Positions 29,569-38,173 of a DNA stretch of 64,000 bases are shown piece by piece (the first letter of the stretch is position 1; the number at the start of each line of letters is the position of its first letter). Under the pieces are notes generated by a model. The model was not told the DNA's origin, made no database searches, and saw only the letters and a program-made list of their open reading frames with translations. The position numbers and the translations under genes are program-made. The stretch comes from Schlegelella_A sp038231215 (GTDB lineage: Bacteria > Pseudomonadota > Gammaproteobacteria > Burkholderiales > Burkholderiaceae_C), in NCBI GenBank assembly GCA_038231215.1, contig JBBRLS010000009.1:1-64000 (forward strand), in the 5' to 3' direction.

Positions 29569-31293
29569 TCAGAACGACTTGTTGGCGATGAGATAGATGC
29601 GTGGGCTCTTCTTGACGTCGTTGACGGCTACGCCGCTGATCGGAAAGGCCAGCGAGAGGCGCGCCGAGAAATCGTGAGGCCGGTCCCAGACCGCGCCGAT
29701 CCCGGCGCCCGACAGGGTAGAGCTGTTGACGAACGTGGGCTGCTGCAGATCCAGCCCCGTCGGCTTGTGCCGGAAGCGGATCGTGCCGACGTCGAAGAAC
29801 GCCGAGAACACGAGCTCGCGGGAAATCCGCCCGAACCACTCTTCCGGCGGCAGGTAGCGCAGCTCGATCGAGGCGACGACGCCGGTATCGCCCGTGCCCT
29901 CGCCGGGACCGAATGCACGGACGCGATCCGGGCCGCCGAGCTGGAACTGCTCGGTGTTGTCGAGGTTGTTGAGCGCGTACTGGCCCTTGAGGCTGCCCAG
30001 CACCAGCAAGCGGTTGCTGATCGCGTTTTGCAATCGCGAAACACTGAATCTGGCGACCGTGTAGTTGGGCGGGTTCTCGTTCTCGGCGGCCTTGTTCGCC
30101 GGCTTAAGATTGCCGTGAAGAGCGACCACTTCGAAGGTGTTCACGCCGCCGGTCAGCAAATCGTCGCGCGCATCGCCCGAGGCAGAAAGCTGCAGGTCAT
30201 ACGAAGTCTTCTTCTGCGTCAGGCCGAAGAGCTTGTCGTTGAAGCGCTTGGCGTCGACCGAGACGAGGCCGAACAGGTTGAGGTTGCGCGAGCGGACGAC
30301 GGGGTAGAGGCTGTACAACGTGAGTGCGGTCGCGTCGCCGCTCAGCTCGGTATTGTCGAGAAGCTTCGGGTCGAGCTTGTAGTGGACATACGAGCCCGAG
30401 ACGCCGATCTTCAGGCCATCCGAGCCGACCGGAAGGGTGTAGCCACCGAGCAGGAATTCGAGGCCGAGCGTGAACGACGAGAGGGCGTTGACGACGAGCC
30501 CGTCGCCGCGGCCGGCGGGGCTCGCCATCGTTCCCTGCACGCTGCCGCGATACACGCCCGAGTAGCGCGAGCCGTTCGAGTCGACTTCGACCTTGGCGGC
30601 ATAGCGCGCCTCCGGCTGCGCGGTGACGACGAGCGACGCCGTGCCGGGCGTGCGTCCGGCCTTGACCTCGAAGCGCGCGGTCAGGCCGCGCAGGTCGTTG
30701 ACCAGGAAGACGATCCGCTCGACGTCGCGAACACGCAGGATCTCGCCCGGCTTGAGGCGAGCCAGATAGGCCTCGACGACCGAGCGGTCGACCGGCATCT
30801 TGTCGGGCCAGTTCAGGATGACTTCATCGAGCCGCCCTTCGAGGACCGCGATCCGGATCACGCCACTGGCCGGCGTCTGCTCCGGCAAATATGCGTAGCC
30901 GAGGTAGTAGCCGAGCTCGCGCTGCAGATAGCGCGTGACGGCTGCTGCGGCATTGACGAGATCCTCGTAGCTGCGGCCCGTTCCCGTGAACTTCTGCGTG
31001 AGGGTTGGCAACGCGGCGCGCAGCGCTGCGGGCGCGCTGTCGTCGACGCTGTAGGCGGTGACGTCGAGCGTCAACTCGTCGCTCGGCTTGCCGAGTTCGC
31101 GAAGTACCGGCGCATCGGGCACGCTCGCCGGATTCGTCGTGGGCGGCAACGTTCGCTGCCGAAGCTCTTCGGGCTGGGGCACCGACCCGGGCGGCGGTGC
31201 CGTCGGCGGAGAAGTCTGCCCTTGGCTAGACAGTACAAAGAAGCCCATCGCCGCGGCGACGAGACCGGGGCGCAGCCGGAAAATGAAACTCAA
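29569..31293 (-). CDS. Two-partner secretion transporter, TpsB (ShlB/FhaC/HecB family)
   Basis: This 574-residue outer-membrane pore should export the TpsA encoded 90 bp downstream. It has a signal peptide (cleavage near SSQGQ), a Pro-rich linker, two POTRA-like regions (one around TLTQKFTGTGRSYEDLVNAA and RELGYYLGYAYLP) and a beta-barrel. The loop-6 motif is DRVRAFGPGEGTGD (VRGY-like) and the pairing strand motif is FSAFFDVGTIR. The protein ends in Phe, as expected for BAM-assembled barrels. The start is TTG 31293, supported by gaggtga six bases upstream; the next methionine would remove part of the signal. Confidence 0.93.
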   Translation of the reverse strand: MSFIFRLRPGLVAAAMGFFVLSSQGQTSPPTAPPPGSVPQPEELRQRTLPPTTNPASVPDAPVLRELGKPSDELTLDVTAYSVDDSAPAALRAALPTLTQKFTGTGRSYEDLVNAAAAVTRYLQRELGYYLGYAYLPEQTPASGVIRIAVLEGRLDEVILNWPDKMPVDRSVVEAYLARLKPGEILRVRDVERIVFLVNDLRGLTARFEVKAGRTPGTASLVVTAQPEARYAAKVEVDSNGSRYSGVYRGSVQGTMASPAGRGDGLVVNALSSFTLGLEFLLGGYTLPVGSDGLKIGVSGSYVHYKLDPKLLDNTELSGDATALTLYSLYPVVRSRNLNLFGLVSVDAKRFNDKLFGLTQKKTSYDLQLSASGDARDDLLTGGVNTFEVVALHGNLKPANKAAENENPPNYTVARFSVSRLQNAISNRLLVLGSLKGQYALNNLDNTEQFQLGGPDRVRAFGPGEGTGDTGVVASIELRYLPPEEWFGRISRELVFSAFFDVGTIRFRHKPTGLDLQQPTFVNSSTLSGAGIGAVWDRPHDFSARLSLAFPISGVAVNDVKKSPRIYLIANKSF

Positions 31294-31483
31294 GGGTCAC
31301 CTCGACAACGTGGGTCCGGTCTGAAGCCGGTGCGATGCGGAGCGTACCTCGCCGTGACTTTTTTGCCCATCCCCACTAAGACTTAGCGACGCGGCTTGAC
31401 GCACCCCTATCCGCGCTATACAACCTCGGGCCACAGCGGAGCCGGGGTGGCATTCGAGCGACCTCGACGAAGAGAAAAAAACG
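31294..31483. promoter_or_regulatory. Divergent intergenic region between tpsB and tssA
   Basis: The 190-bp gap separates the two secretion loci and must hold both promoters. For tssA, a TTGACG (31396-31401) and TATACA (31417-31422) pair on the plus strand forms a plausible sigma-70 promoter, though the 15-bp spacer is short. A small palindrome, CTAAG-A-CTTAG (31376-31386), lies just upstream and could be an operator. I see no convincing promoter for tpsB on the minus strand. Confidence 0.5.
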
Positions 31484-32566
31484 ATGGACGACAGCGCGGG
31501 CGGTGGGGGTGGTAGCTCGGGTACGCCTGCGCGGCTGACCATCGTCGACACTTGGTTGCAGCCGCTCGGCGACAGCGCTTGCGGCGAAAGCCTCGAGTAC
31601 GACGACGAGTTTCGCGAGATGGAGAAAGCGGCCGCGGGCCGGCCTCCTAGCCAGTTCGAGACCGAGGGTGTCCCGCCCGATTGGAGCGCAGTGGTCGGTC
31701 ACGCGCAGAACCTGTTCGCGCGGACCCGCGACTTGCGCGCGGCAATCTACTGGACGCGCGGTCAGCTCCACGTCGAGGGCGCGTGGATGCTGCCCGAGGG
31801 CCTGCGACTCATCGAAGGGCTGCTCGCCCGATTCTGGGACGAACTGCATCCGCTGCCCGACGAAGGCGATGCCTACGCGCGGGTCAATGCGCTGAACGAC
31901 ACGTGCAGCCAGTCCGGCATGCTAGGTGACCTGCGCGAGTCGCTGGTCTTCAACGACCGCTCGATCGGCGAGCTTCGCGGCCGCGATGTCGAGATCGCCC
32001 TCGGCGTGCTTGAGGCACGCTCGGACGAGTCAGCGATGGGCCGCGGAACGGTCGAGCAGATGCTGCGCGATGCGGTCGAATCGGCGCCGCAGGTGCGCGA
32101 GTTCCCGACCGTCGCCCTTGCGAAGGTCGCTGAGATCCAGCAGCTGATGCGCGACCGCGTCGGCTACTCGTCGGCACCTGAACTTCAGCCCTTGGTCACG
32201 GTGCTGTCCGGCCTGCGCGAGGTGATGCCGGGCGCCGAGTCGTCGGATGCCGGCGCGGGTGCCGAAGAAGGCGGCGAGGGTGCCTCGGGCGGCGCCTCGC
32301 CACGCCGCGGCTCGGGCCGTGCGTCGCTGACCGGCGCGATCGAATCCCGCAACGACGCGCTCCGCGCCATCGACCTGGTGTGCGAATATCTGGAGCGCAC
32401 CGAGCCCACCAACCCGGCGCAACTCTTGCTGCGCCGGGCGCGCAAGCTGGTGAACAAGAATTTCGTCGAATTGGTGCGTGAGCTCGCGCCGGAGTCGTTG
32501 AACGAGGTCGCCCGGGTCATGGGGATTTCCGCTGAGGAACTTTCCGCTCTCCAGGGCCAGGAATGA
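31484..32566 (+). CDS. tssA: T6SS protein TssA (ImpA N-terminal domain)
   Basis: TssA primes sheath and tube assembly at the baseplate. The 360-residue protein has the ImpA_N domain with WLQPLGDSACGESLEYDDEF and the following WSAVVGHAQNLFARTRDLRAA helix. The C-terminal part has ESRNDALRAIDLVCEYLERTEPTNPAQLLL, typical of the shorter TssA class, and ends in a helical stretch with FVELVRELAPESLNEVA. A Gly/Ala/Ser-rich linker lies around 250-285. It opens the first T6SS block, 71 bp before tssB. ATG 31484 is preceded by gaagagaaa. Confidence 0.93.
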   Translation: MDDSAGGGGGSSGTPARLTIVDTWLQPLGDSACGESLEYDDEFREMEKAAAGRPPSQFETEGVPPDWSAVVGHAQNLFARTRDLRAAIYWTRGQLHVEGAWMLPEGLRLIEGLLARFWDELHPLPDEGDAYARVNALNDTCSQSGMLGDLRESLVFNDRSIGELRGRDVEIALGVLEARSDESAMGRGTVEQMLRDAVESAPQVREFPTVALAKVAEIQQLMRDRVGYSSAPELQPLVTVLSGLREVMPGAESSDAGAGAEEGGEGASGGASPRRGSGRASLTGAIESRNDALRAIDLVCEYLERTEPTNPAQLLLRRARKLVNKNFVELVRELAPESLNEVARVMGISAEELSALQGQE

Positions 32567-32637
32567 TGGCAAGATAAGCGGCTTACGGCGGCGATCGCCG
32601 TTCCGCGGCCACTAGGGTATTTCACGAGGAGTCAGCA

Positions 32638-33132
32638 ATGGGCAGCAGTCAGAAATTCATCGCGCGCAACCGCGCTCCCCGCGTCCAGATCGAGTACGAC
32701 GTCGAGTTGTACGGCGCGCAGAAGAAGGTGCAGTTGCCCTTTGTGATGGGTGTCATGTCCGACCTTTCGGGCAAACCCGAAGAGCCGCTGCCACCGGTCG
32801 CGGACCGCAAGTTCCTCGAGGTCGACGTCGACAACTTCGATGCCCGCATGAAGTCGATGAAGCCGCGCGTCGCCTTCCAGGTCGAGAACACGCTCACCGG
32901 CGAAGGCAGCCTGCCGGTCGACATCACCTTCGAGAGCATGGACGACTTTTCGCCCGCCGCGGTAGCGCGCAAGGTCGACGGCCTGAACAAGCTGCTCGAG
33001 GCGCGCACGCAGCTCGCCAATCTCATCACCTACATGGACGGCAAGACTGGCGCGGAGGAACTGATCGCCAAGGTTCTCGCCGATCCGGCCCTGCTCGCGA
33101 CGCTGACCGCGGAAGCCAAGCCGCAAGAGTGA
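32638..33132 (+). CDS. tssB: T6SS sheath small subunit TssB (VipA)
   Basis: TssB pairs with TssC to form the contractile sheath. The 164-residue protein starts MGSSQKFIARNRAPRVQIEYDVE and has the conserved LPFVMGVMSDLSG, RKFLEVDVDNFDARM and LTFESMDDFSPAAV-like segments. Normal length, with helical C-terminal sequence (ELIAKVLADPALLATL). aggag lies before ATG 32638 and tssC follows after 32 bp. It is ordinary, which makes the second sheath-like gene at 63679 stand out. Confidence 0.97.
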   Translation: MGSSQKFIARNRAPRVQIEYDVELYGAQKKVQLPFVMGVMSDLSGKPEEPLPPVADRKFLEVDVDNFDARMKSMKPRVAFQVENTLTGEGSLPVDITFESMDDFSPAAVARKVDGLNKLLEARTQLANLITYMDGKTGAEELIAKVLADPALLATLTAEAKPQE

Positions 33133-33164
33133 TCGACACGAATCTTTGAACCGGAGCGACTCAG

Positions 33165-34658
33165 ATGGCTGAACTCGAAAGACAAGGGTCGGCACTTGCC
33201 GGCGTGACGCTGGAAGGCAACGACTTCGCGGCGTTGCTGAAGAAGGAATTCAAGCCCAAGACCGATGAGGCGAAGAGCGCCGTCGAGCAGGCGGTGCAGA
33301 CGCTGGCGCAACAGGCGCTCGCCAACACGGCGCTGCGCAGTACCGACTCGGTGCGCACGATCGAGGCGATGATCGCCGCGCTCGACAAGAAGTTGACCGA
33401 GCAGGTCAACAAGATCATTCATCACGAGGACTTCCAGAAGCTGGAGTCGGCGTGGCGCGGCCTGCACTATCTCGTCAACAACACCGAGACCGAAGAGCAG
33501 CTGAAGATCCGCGTCATGAACGTCTCCAAGGCCGATCTTGGCAAAACGCTCAAGCGCTACAAGGGCACGGCCTGGGACCAATCGCCGTTCTTCAAGAAGC
33601 TCTACGAGGAAGAGTACGGCCAGTTCGGCGGCGAGCCGTACGGCGCGCTGGTCGGTGACTACCACTTCGACCACACGCCGCCCGACGTCGAGCTGCTGTC
33701 CGAAATGTCGAAGCTGGCTGCGTCGGCGCACGCGCCTTTCATCACCGGGGCGAGCCCGAGCGTGATGCAGATGGAATCGTGGCAGGAACTCGCCAATCCG
33801 CGTGACCTGACCAAGATATTCACGACGCCGGAATACGCGGCGTGGCGGTCGCTGCGCGAATCCGACGACGCGCGCTACGTGGCGATGTGCATGCCGCGCT
33901 TTTTGGCGCGGCTCCCCTATGGTGCCAAGACCAGCCCGGTCGACGAGTTCGACTTCGAGGAAGATACAGCCGGCGCCACGCACGCCAAGTACAGCTGGGC
34001 GAACGCCGCCTACGCGATGGCGGTCAACGTCAACCGCTCGTTCAAGTCCTACGGCTGGTGCTCGCGCATTCGCGGCATCGAGTCCGGCGGCGCTGTCGAG
34101 AACCTGCCGACGCACAGCTTCCCTTCGGACGACGGCGGAATCGACATGAAGTGCCCGACCGAGATCGCGATCTCGGACCGGCGCGAGGCCGAGCTCTCGA
34201 AGAACGGCTTCCTGTCGATGATTCATCGCAAGAACTCCGATTTTGCCGCCTTCATCAGCGGCCAGTCGCTGCAGAAGCCCCAGGAGTACGACGACCCCGA
34301 CGCGACGGCCAACGCCGCGCTCGCCGCCCGGTTGCCGTACCTCTTCGCGTGCAATCGCTTTGCCCACTACCTGAAGTGCATCGTGCGCGACAAGGTCGGC
34401 TCGTTCCGCTCGCGCGACGCGATGCAGAACTGGCTCAACGAGTGGATCCTCAACTACGTCGACGGCGATCCGATGAATTCGAGCGAGGAGACCAAGGCCA
34501 AGCGGCCCCTCGCCGCGGCCCAGGTGGAGGTCGAGGAAGTCGAGGGCGCGCCCGGCTACTACCAGTCGAAGTTCTACCTGAAACCTCACTACCAACTCGA
34601 AGGCCTGACGGTGTCTTTGCGTCTGGTCTCCAAGCTACCGTCGGAGAAGACGGCTTAA
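33165..34658 (+). CDS. tssC: T6SS sheath large subunit TssC (VipB)
   Basis: TssC is the main sheath protein, 497 residues, normal length. It carries the family stretches IIHHEDFQKLESAWRGLHYLV, AWDQSPFFKKLYEEEYGQFGGEPYGAL, ASPSVMQMESW-type sequence, RFLARLPYG and the EDYANAAY-like WANAAYAMAVN. The C-terminal part includes FAHYLKCIVRDKVGS and the handshake strand YYQSKFYLKPHYQLEGL. It sits between tssB and hcp. Confidence 0.97.
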   Translation: MAELERQGSALAGVTLEGNDFAALLKKEFKPKTDEAKSAVEQAVQTLAQQALANTALRSTDSVRTIEAMIAALDKKLTEQVNKIIHHEDFQKLESAWRGLHYLVNNTETEEQLKIRVMNVSKADLGKTLKRYKGTAWDQSPFFKKLYEEEYGQFGGEPYGALVGDYHFDHTPPDVELLSEMSKLAASAHAPFITGASPSVMQMESWQELANPRDLTKIFTTPEYAAWRSLRESDDARYVAMCMPRFLARLPYGAKTSPVDEFDFEEDTAGATHAKYSWANAAYAMAVNVNRSFKSYGWCSRIRGIESGGAVENLPTHSFPSDDGGIDMKCPTEIAISDRREAELSKNGFLSMIHRKNSDFAAFISGQSLQKPQEYDDPDATANAALAARLPYLFACNRFAHYLKCIVRDKVGSFRSRDAMQNWLNEWILNYVDGDPMNSSEETKAKRPLAAAQVEVEEVEGAPGYYQSKFYLKPHYQLEGLTVSLRLVSKLPSEKTA

Positions 34659-34688
34659 ACCTTCAGCCTATTAACAGGAGAGTCATCC

Positions 34689-35189
34689 ATGGCAGTCAAC
34701 GCATTCATCAGCTTTTTCGACAAGGCCGACGGCGAATCCGTCCAGAAAGGCAAGGAGAAGTGGATCGAGATCCAGGGTTGGGACTGGGAAATCGAAGCGG
34801 AATCGAGCTGGACAAAGGGCGGCGGCGCGAGCGTCGGCAAGGCCAACCCAGGCAAGATGAATTTCGAGCACTACTTCGATACGTCGTCGACGGTCATCAT
34901 GGGCTACATCTGCACGGGCAAGAACTTCCCGAAGATGGCCCTCGAGATGATGAAGACCACCGGCAAGGGCAGCCCGGAAACCTACTTCACGATGTCGTTG
35001 GAAGGCGCCTACATCACCAAGGTGTCGAACAGCGGCACCGAAGAAGGTAACGTCACGCAGAAGGTCGAACTGGTCTTCAAGACCGTCAAGATCGAATACA
35101 AGCCGCAGAACAACAAGGACGGCACCTTGATGGCCGTCAAGACCTACAACTGGGACATTCCTGCGGGAACGGCGTCGCCGTCGTCCTGA
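34689..35189 (+). CDS. hcp: T6SS inner-tube protein Hcp (TssD)
   Basis: This is the principal Hcp of the cluster. The 166-residue protein has KWIEIQGWDWEIEAESSWTKGG, STVIMGYICTGKNFP and the C-terminal YNWDIPAGTAS. It is expected to be abundant: it has a good ribosome site (aacaggag) and is followed by a stable hairpin. It lies between tssC and two divergent hcp-like genes. The orphan copy at 8294-8818 is its closest relative in the window. Confidence 0.96.
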   Translation: MAVNAFISFFDKADGESVQKGKEKWIEIQGWDWEIEAESSWTKGGGASVGKANPGKMNFEHYFDTSSTVIMGYICTGKNFPKMALEMMKTTGKGSPETYFTMSLEGAYITKVSNSGTEEGNVTQKVELVFKTVKIEYKPQNNKDGTLMAVKTYNWDIPAGTASPSS

Positions 35190-35206
35190 TCGCGGTTTTC
35201 TGGGGT

Positions 35207-35226
35207 GGGGCGACGTTCGTCGCTCC
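35207..35226 (+). terminator. Hairpin downstream of hcp, possible attenuator or 3'-end stabiliser
   Basis: GGGGCGACG and CGTCGCTCC form a nine-pair stem (one G-T pair) with a minimal loop, 18 bp after the hcp stop. No T-run follows, so it is not a canonical terminator. It could protect the hcp message end and lower expression of the genes beyond it. Confidence 0.45.
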
Positions 35227-35325
35227 GTCTCCGGTTTGACTGCGGCGGCGCCTGGTTCGGGCCGGCTTGCGTCTTGCGATCGGTGTTGCCACACGCGCTG
35301 TCCGCGCGACATTACTGGATGACGC

Positions 35326-35889
35326 ATGGCTTGGTCAAACATCTTCCTCCAGCTGATCACGCCAGCCGGACCGATCATCGGCGAGGGTTTGCTCGAAGGC
35401 TGGCAGACCTCGATCGAGCTGACCTCTTTCAAGTGGGGTCTCACCTACAGCCCTGAGGCCGAAGACCCGTCCAAGGGATTCGGAGCTGCTGCGAAGGGCG
35501 CGCTGTTGGCCCTCGTGGGTGGCGCTGAAAAGAACGTCACGATGAAAGAGCTGGAGTTCGAGAAGCGATTCGACATCGCGTCGTCGATGATCCACACCTG
35601 CCTGGACAATCACATCCCCATCATCTCCGCGTCGATCACGGTCCTGAACATCAAGCATCACGGGCGGGCCATTCACGAGCCCGGATTTGTCATCGTCGCC
35701 GCCGACGGACACATCACCGATGTCGACTTGTCGATGGCGCCGAGCGGCAACGGGGTCGAGGTGAAGGAGACGGTCACTTTGAAGTTCAATTCGATCGTCG
35801 TCACGTATTTGAAGAGGGTCGGCAAGGACAACCTTCCGACAAATCCGTTCGCCTATACCGCACCGAAAAACGTAAAACTCGGAATCTAG
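35326..35889 (+). CDS. Divergent Hcp-like protein 1
   Basis: The 187-residue protein looks like a remote Hcp-family member. It has GPIIGEGLLEGWQTSIELTSFKWGL near the N-terminus, matching the I-x-GE...W-x-x-I-x-L-x-S-x-x-WG start of Hcp. A later stretch, ELEFEKRFDIASSMIHTCL, fits the Hcp segment K-x-x-D-x-A-S-x-x-L. The end (ETVTLKFNSIVVTYL) matches the last Hcp strand. It has an insertion rich in small residues (GFGAAAKGALLALVGG). It lies 136 bp after hcp and 4 bp before the next Hcp-like gene. It may be an alternative tube ring, a cap, or a cargo carrier; function is unknown. Confidence 0.7.
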   Translation: MAWSNIFLQLITPAGPIIGEGLLEGWQTSIELTSFKWGLTYSPEAEDPSKGFGAAAKGALLALVGGAEKNVTMKELEFEKRFDIASSMIHTCLDNHIPIISASITVLNIKHHGRAIHEPGFVIVAADGHITDVDLSMAPSGNGVEVKETVTLKFNSIVVTYLKRVGKDNLPTNPFAYTAPKNVKLGI

Positions 35890-35893
35890 CGCC

Positions 35894-36637
35894 ATGCCGA
35901 ATTCCGTTGCCGAGGCCTATCTTCTCATCCTGCGTTCGTCGATGGTTCCGGTCATCGGCGAAGCGGTTCCCATTCCGTTCAACGAGCAGATCGAGCTCGA
36001 CGAATGGGGTTGGAATCTCAAGCACGAGGAAGAGACAGAAACCAAGAAGGGCGACCAGACCGGCAAGAAGAAGGACAAGGCGAAGGAGCCAGCCGGTCCG
36101 ACGGCACGGGAGACTGCTGCCGAGGGAGAGTCGCTCGTTCGGGCGGTATCGGAGATTCATAGATCCAAGTTGTCCGTCGACGAGAAAAACCGTCAGGTCA
36201 TCGCGAAGATCAAGAAAGTCAACGAGGAGCGGACGAAAGCCGACAAGGACGGCGAGGACGACAAAGGTGAAGACGGCTCGAAGAACGATGAAAACAAGCT
36301 CATTTTCACATTCAAGAAGAACGTCGACGCGGCGACTACCCAACTGCTGAATTCGATGAAGGCTGGCGAAGTCATGCCCCGCGCGATCGTCTCGCTCTTT
36401 CATCGGTCATCGAATGCGCCGGTGTTGCTGACGGTAAAGTTCGAAAAGGTCAAGCTCCTAGAGTACGACCTCTCCGTCGACCCGACCGAAACCATGTCGG
36501 ACCTGAAAGAGACATGGAAGGCCAGCTACGAGGCGGTTGATTACGTGTACAAGAATCGTCCCGCGGCGGCTGGCTCGAACATGGTCACCCAGGGAACGGT
36601 GCGCGTGTTCAAGATGAAGAGCGGCAGCCTGATCTGA
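35894..36637 (+). CDS. Divergent Hcp-like protein 2 with charged insertion
   Basis: The 247-residue protein shows Hcp-like strands at both ends: MVPVIGEAVPIPFNEQIELDEWGWNL near the N-terminus, then IFTFKKNVDAATTQLLNSM and VLLTVKFEKVKLLEYDLSV. Between them, roughly residues 43-134, is an insertion rich in Lys, Glu and Asp (KKGDQTGKKKDKAKE and KADKDGEDDKGEDGSK). Part of it (SLVRAVSEIHRSKLSVDEK) may form a helix. No ordinary Hcp has such a loop. It sits 4 bp after the other divergent Hcp-like gene, so the two are probably co-translated. Function unknown; a decorated tube subunit is an inference. Confidence 0.65.
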   Translation: MPNSVAEAYLLILRSSMVPVIGEAVPIPFNEQIELDEWGWNLKHEEETETKKGDQTGKKKDKAKEPAGPTARETAAEGESLVRAVSEIHRSKLSVDEKNRQVIAKIKKVNEERTKADKDGEDDKGEDGSKNDENKLIFTFKKNVDAATTQLLNSMKAGEVMPRAIVSLFHRSSNAPVLLTVKFEKVKLLEYDLSVDPTETMSDLKETWKASYEAVDYVYKNRPAAAGSNMVTQGTVRVFKMKSGSLI

Positions 36638-36656
36638 TGCGGACGGAGCTTCGATC

Positions 36657-37256
36657 ATGGCGACGCTGACCAACTACCGCGACATCAGCACCAACTCAGG
36701 CGACATCGGCGCCGGCTTTCAATTCGAGTTCGTCTGCGAATGCTGCGGTGAGACCTGGAAGACGCCGTTCAAGCCGTATCGCGCCGGACAGGCGGCAGGG
36801 ATCTTTCGCCGCTTCGGCTATATCTTCAACGAGTTTGCCCGCATCAGCGTCGTCAGCGACCTGATCTTCAAGGCGGGTCGCGCCACCGGCACCTCGGTCG
36901 AGGTATCGGGCTCGAAGGCCAAGGTCGCGGCGCTCGAAGAGGCCCTGGCGCTTGCCGCAGGGCGCTACGAGAAGTGCGGCAGCTGCCGGACCATGGTCTG
37001 CGCCAACTGCTGGAACGAACGCGACCAGCTTTGCATCAAGTGCGAGCGCCAAGGCGGCGTGGGCCACGCGGGGGCGAGCGACGTGGCCGCCGCAGCGTCA
37101 CCCTCTTGTCCCAATTGCCAGGCGGCGACACAAGGCGGGCGCTTCTGCCCCGAGTGCGGCTTCGACATGGCGAGCACGCACAAGAGTTGCCCGTCCTGCA
37201 GCGCGACCATGCCTCGCCAGGCCCGCTTCTGTACCGACTGCGGTCACGGTTTCTAG
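36657..37256 (+). CDS. Multi-zinc-ribbon protein in T6SS cluster
   Basis: The 199-residue cytoplasmic protein has eight CxxC pairs: 27/30, 107/110, 115/118, 126/129, 151/154, 164/167, 178/181 and 192/195. The C-terminal half is two standard zinc ribbons (CPNC...CPEC and CPSC...CTDC). The middle six cysteines look like a third, irregular zinc cluster. A segment between 40 and 100 is helical and contains LIFKAGRATGTS. No enzyme motif is visible. It lies between the Hcp-like genes and tagJ, 19 bp from the former, so it is probably part of the T6SS operon. Zinc ribbons are not among the core T6SS parts; a chaperone or regulator for the divergent Hcps is a guess. Confidence 0.8.
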   Translation: MATLTNYRDISTNSGDIGAGFQFEFVCECCGETWKTPFKPYRAGQAAGIFRRFGYIFNEFARISVVSDLIFKAGRATGTSVEVSGSKAKVAALEEALALAAGRYEKCGSCRTMVCANCWNERDQLCIKCERQGGVGHAGASDVAAAASPSCPNCQAATQGGRFCPECGFDMASTHKSCPSCSATMPRQARFCTDCGHGF

Positions 37257-37320
37257 GCAAGGCCGGTCGGCAGCCCCCCGATTCGCTGACGTCCCTTTGC
37301 CGCCCAGCCCGAGACCCGAC

Positions 37321-38160
37321 ATGTCCGACCCCAGATCCGATGCTGAAGCCGCGCTGCGCGCCGGTGATCCGCACGCCGCCCTGCAGCATCTGACGGCCGC
37401 CGTTCGCGCCAAGCCGGCCGATGCGAAGCTGCGCATCTTCCTGGCGCAGCTCCTGTGCGTCCTGGGCCAGTGGGAGCGGGCGCACACGCAGCTCAACGTC
37501 GTCGCCGACATAGACGCCGAGACGGTGGCGATGCGCGAGACGGTCGGCCATGCCATCCGCTCGGAACTGATGCGCGCCAAGGTCTTTGCCGGTAACCGCA
37601 CGCCGATGGTGTTCGGTCATCCCGACGAGTGGCTCGCCTTGCTCCTCGAGTCCCTGCTGCAAAAGGGCCAGGGCAATACGGCGATGGCGGAGGATCTCGC
37701 GTCGCGTGCCTTCGATGCCGCGCCGGAAGTCTCCGGAAAGATCGACGGTGAGCCGTTCACCTGGATCGCCGACGCCGATTCCCGCATCGGTCCCGTGCTC
37801 GAGGCCTGCGTCAACGGGCGCTACTACTGGGTGCCGTTCTCGCGCCTGTCGCGCGTCGAACTCGATCCGCCGGCGGACCTGCGCGATTGCGTGTGGATGC
37901 CTGCGACGCTCATGTTCTCCAACGGCGGCGAGACCGTGGCCCTCATTCCAACCCGCTATCCGGGCTCGGAAGTCAGCGCCGACGGTGCCATCTGCCTGGC
38001 GCGCAAGACCGAATGGGCAGCCGCCGGCAACGACCGCTGGTTCGGCCTCGGTCAGCGCGTGCTGGCGACCGACGCCGGCGAGCATGCGCTGATGGGCGTG
38101 CACCTCATCGAGCTCGATGACGTGCCCGCCGTCGCGGAAGCGGCCGACGGCGCGGCATGA
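37321..38160 (+). CDS. tagJ: T6SS accessory protein TagJ (ImpE/SciE family)
   Basis: The 279-residue TagJ/ImpE family protein is a sheath-associated accessory factor found in some T6SS classes. The N-terminal half is TPR-like helices (AALRAGDPHAALQHLTAAVRAKP, LRIFLAQLLCVLGQWERA). The C-terminal domain has FTWIADADSRIGPVLEACVNGRYYWVPF, VELDPPADLRDCVW and a DGAICLARKTEW segment, all typical of ImpE. I chose ATG 37321 at the start of the TPR; the open frame further upstream overlaps the zinc-ribbon gene. It precedes tssE by 13 bp. Confidence 0.92.
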   Translation: MSDPRSDAEAALRAGDPHAALQHLTAAVRAKPADAKLRIFLAQLLCVLGQWERAHTQLNVVADIDAETVAMRETVGHAIRSELMRAKVFAGNRTPMVFGHPDEWLALLLESLLQKGQGNTAMAEDLASRAFDAAPEVSGKIDGEPFTWIADADSRIGPVLEACVNGRYYWVPFSRLSRVELDPPADLRDCVWMPATLMFSNGGETVALIPTRYPGSEVSADGAICLARKTEWAAAGNDRWFGLGQRVLATDAGEHALMGVHLIELDDVPAVAEAADGAA

Positions 38161-38173
38161 ATACCCGAGTCTG

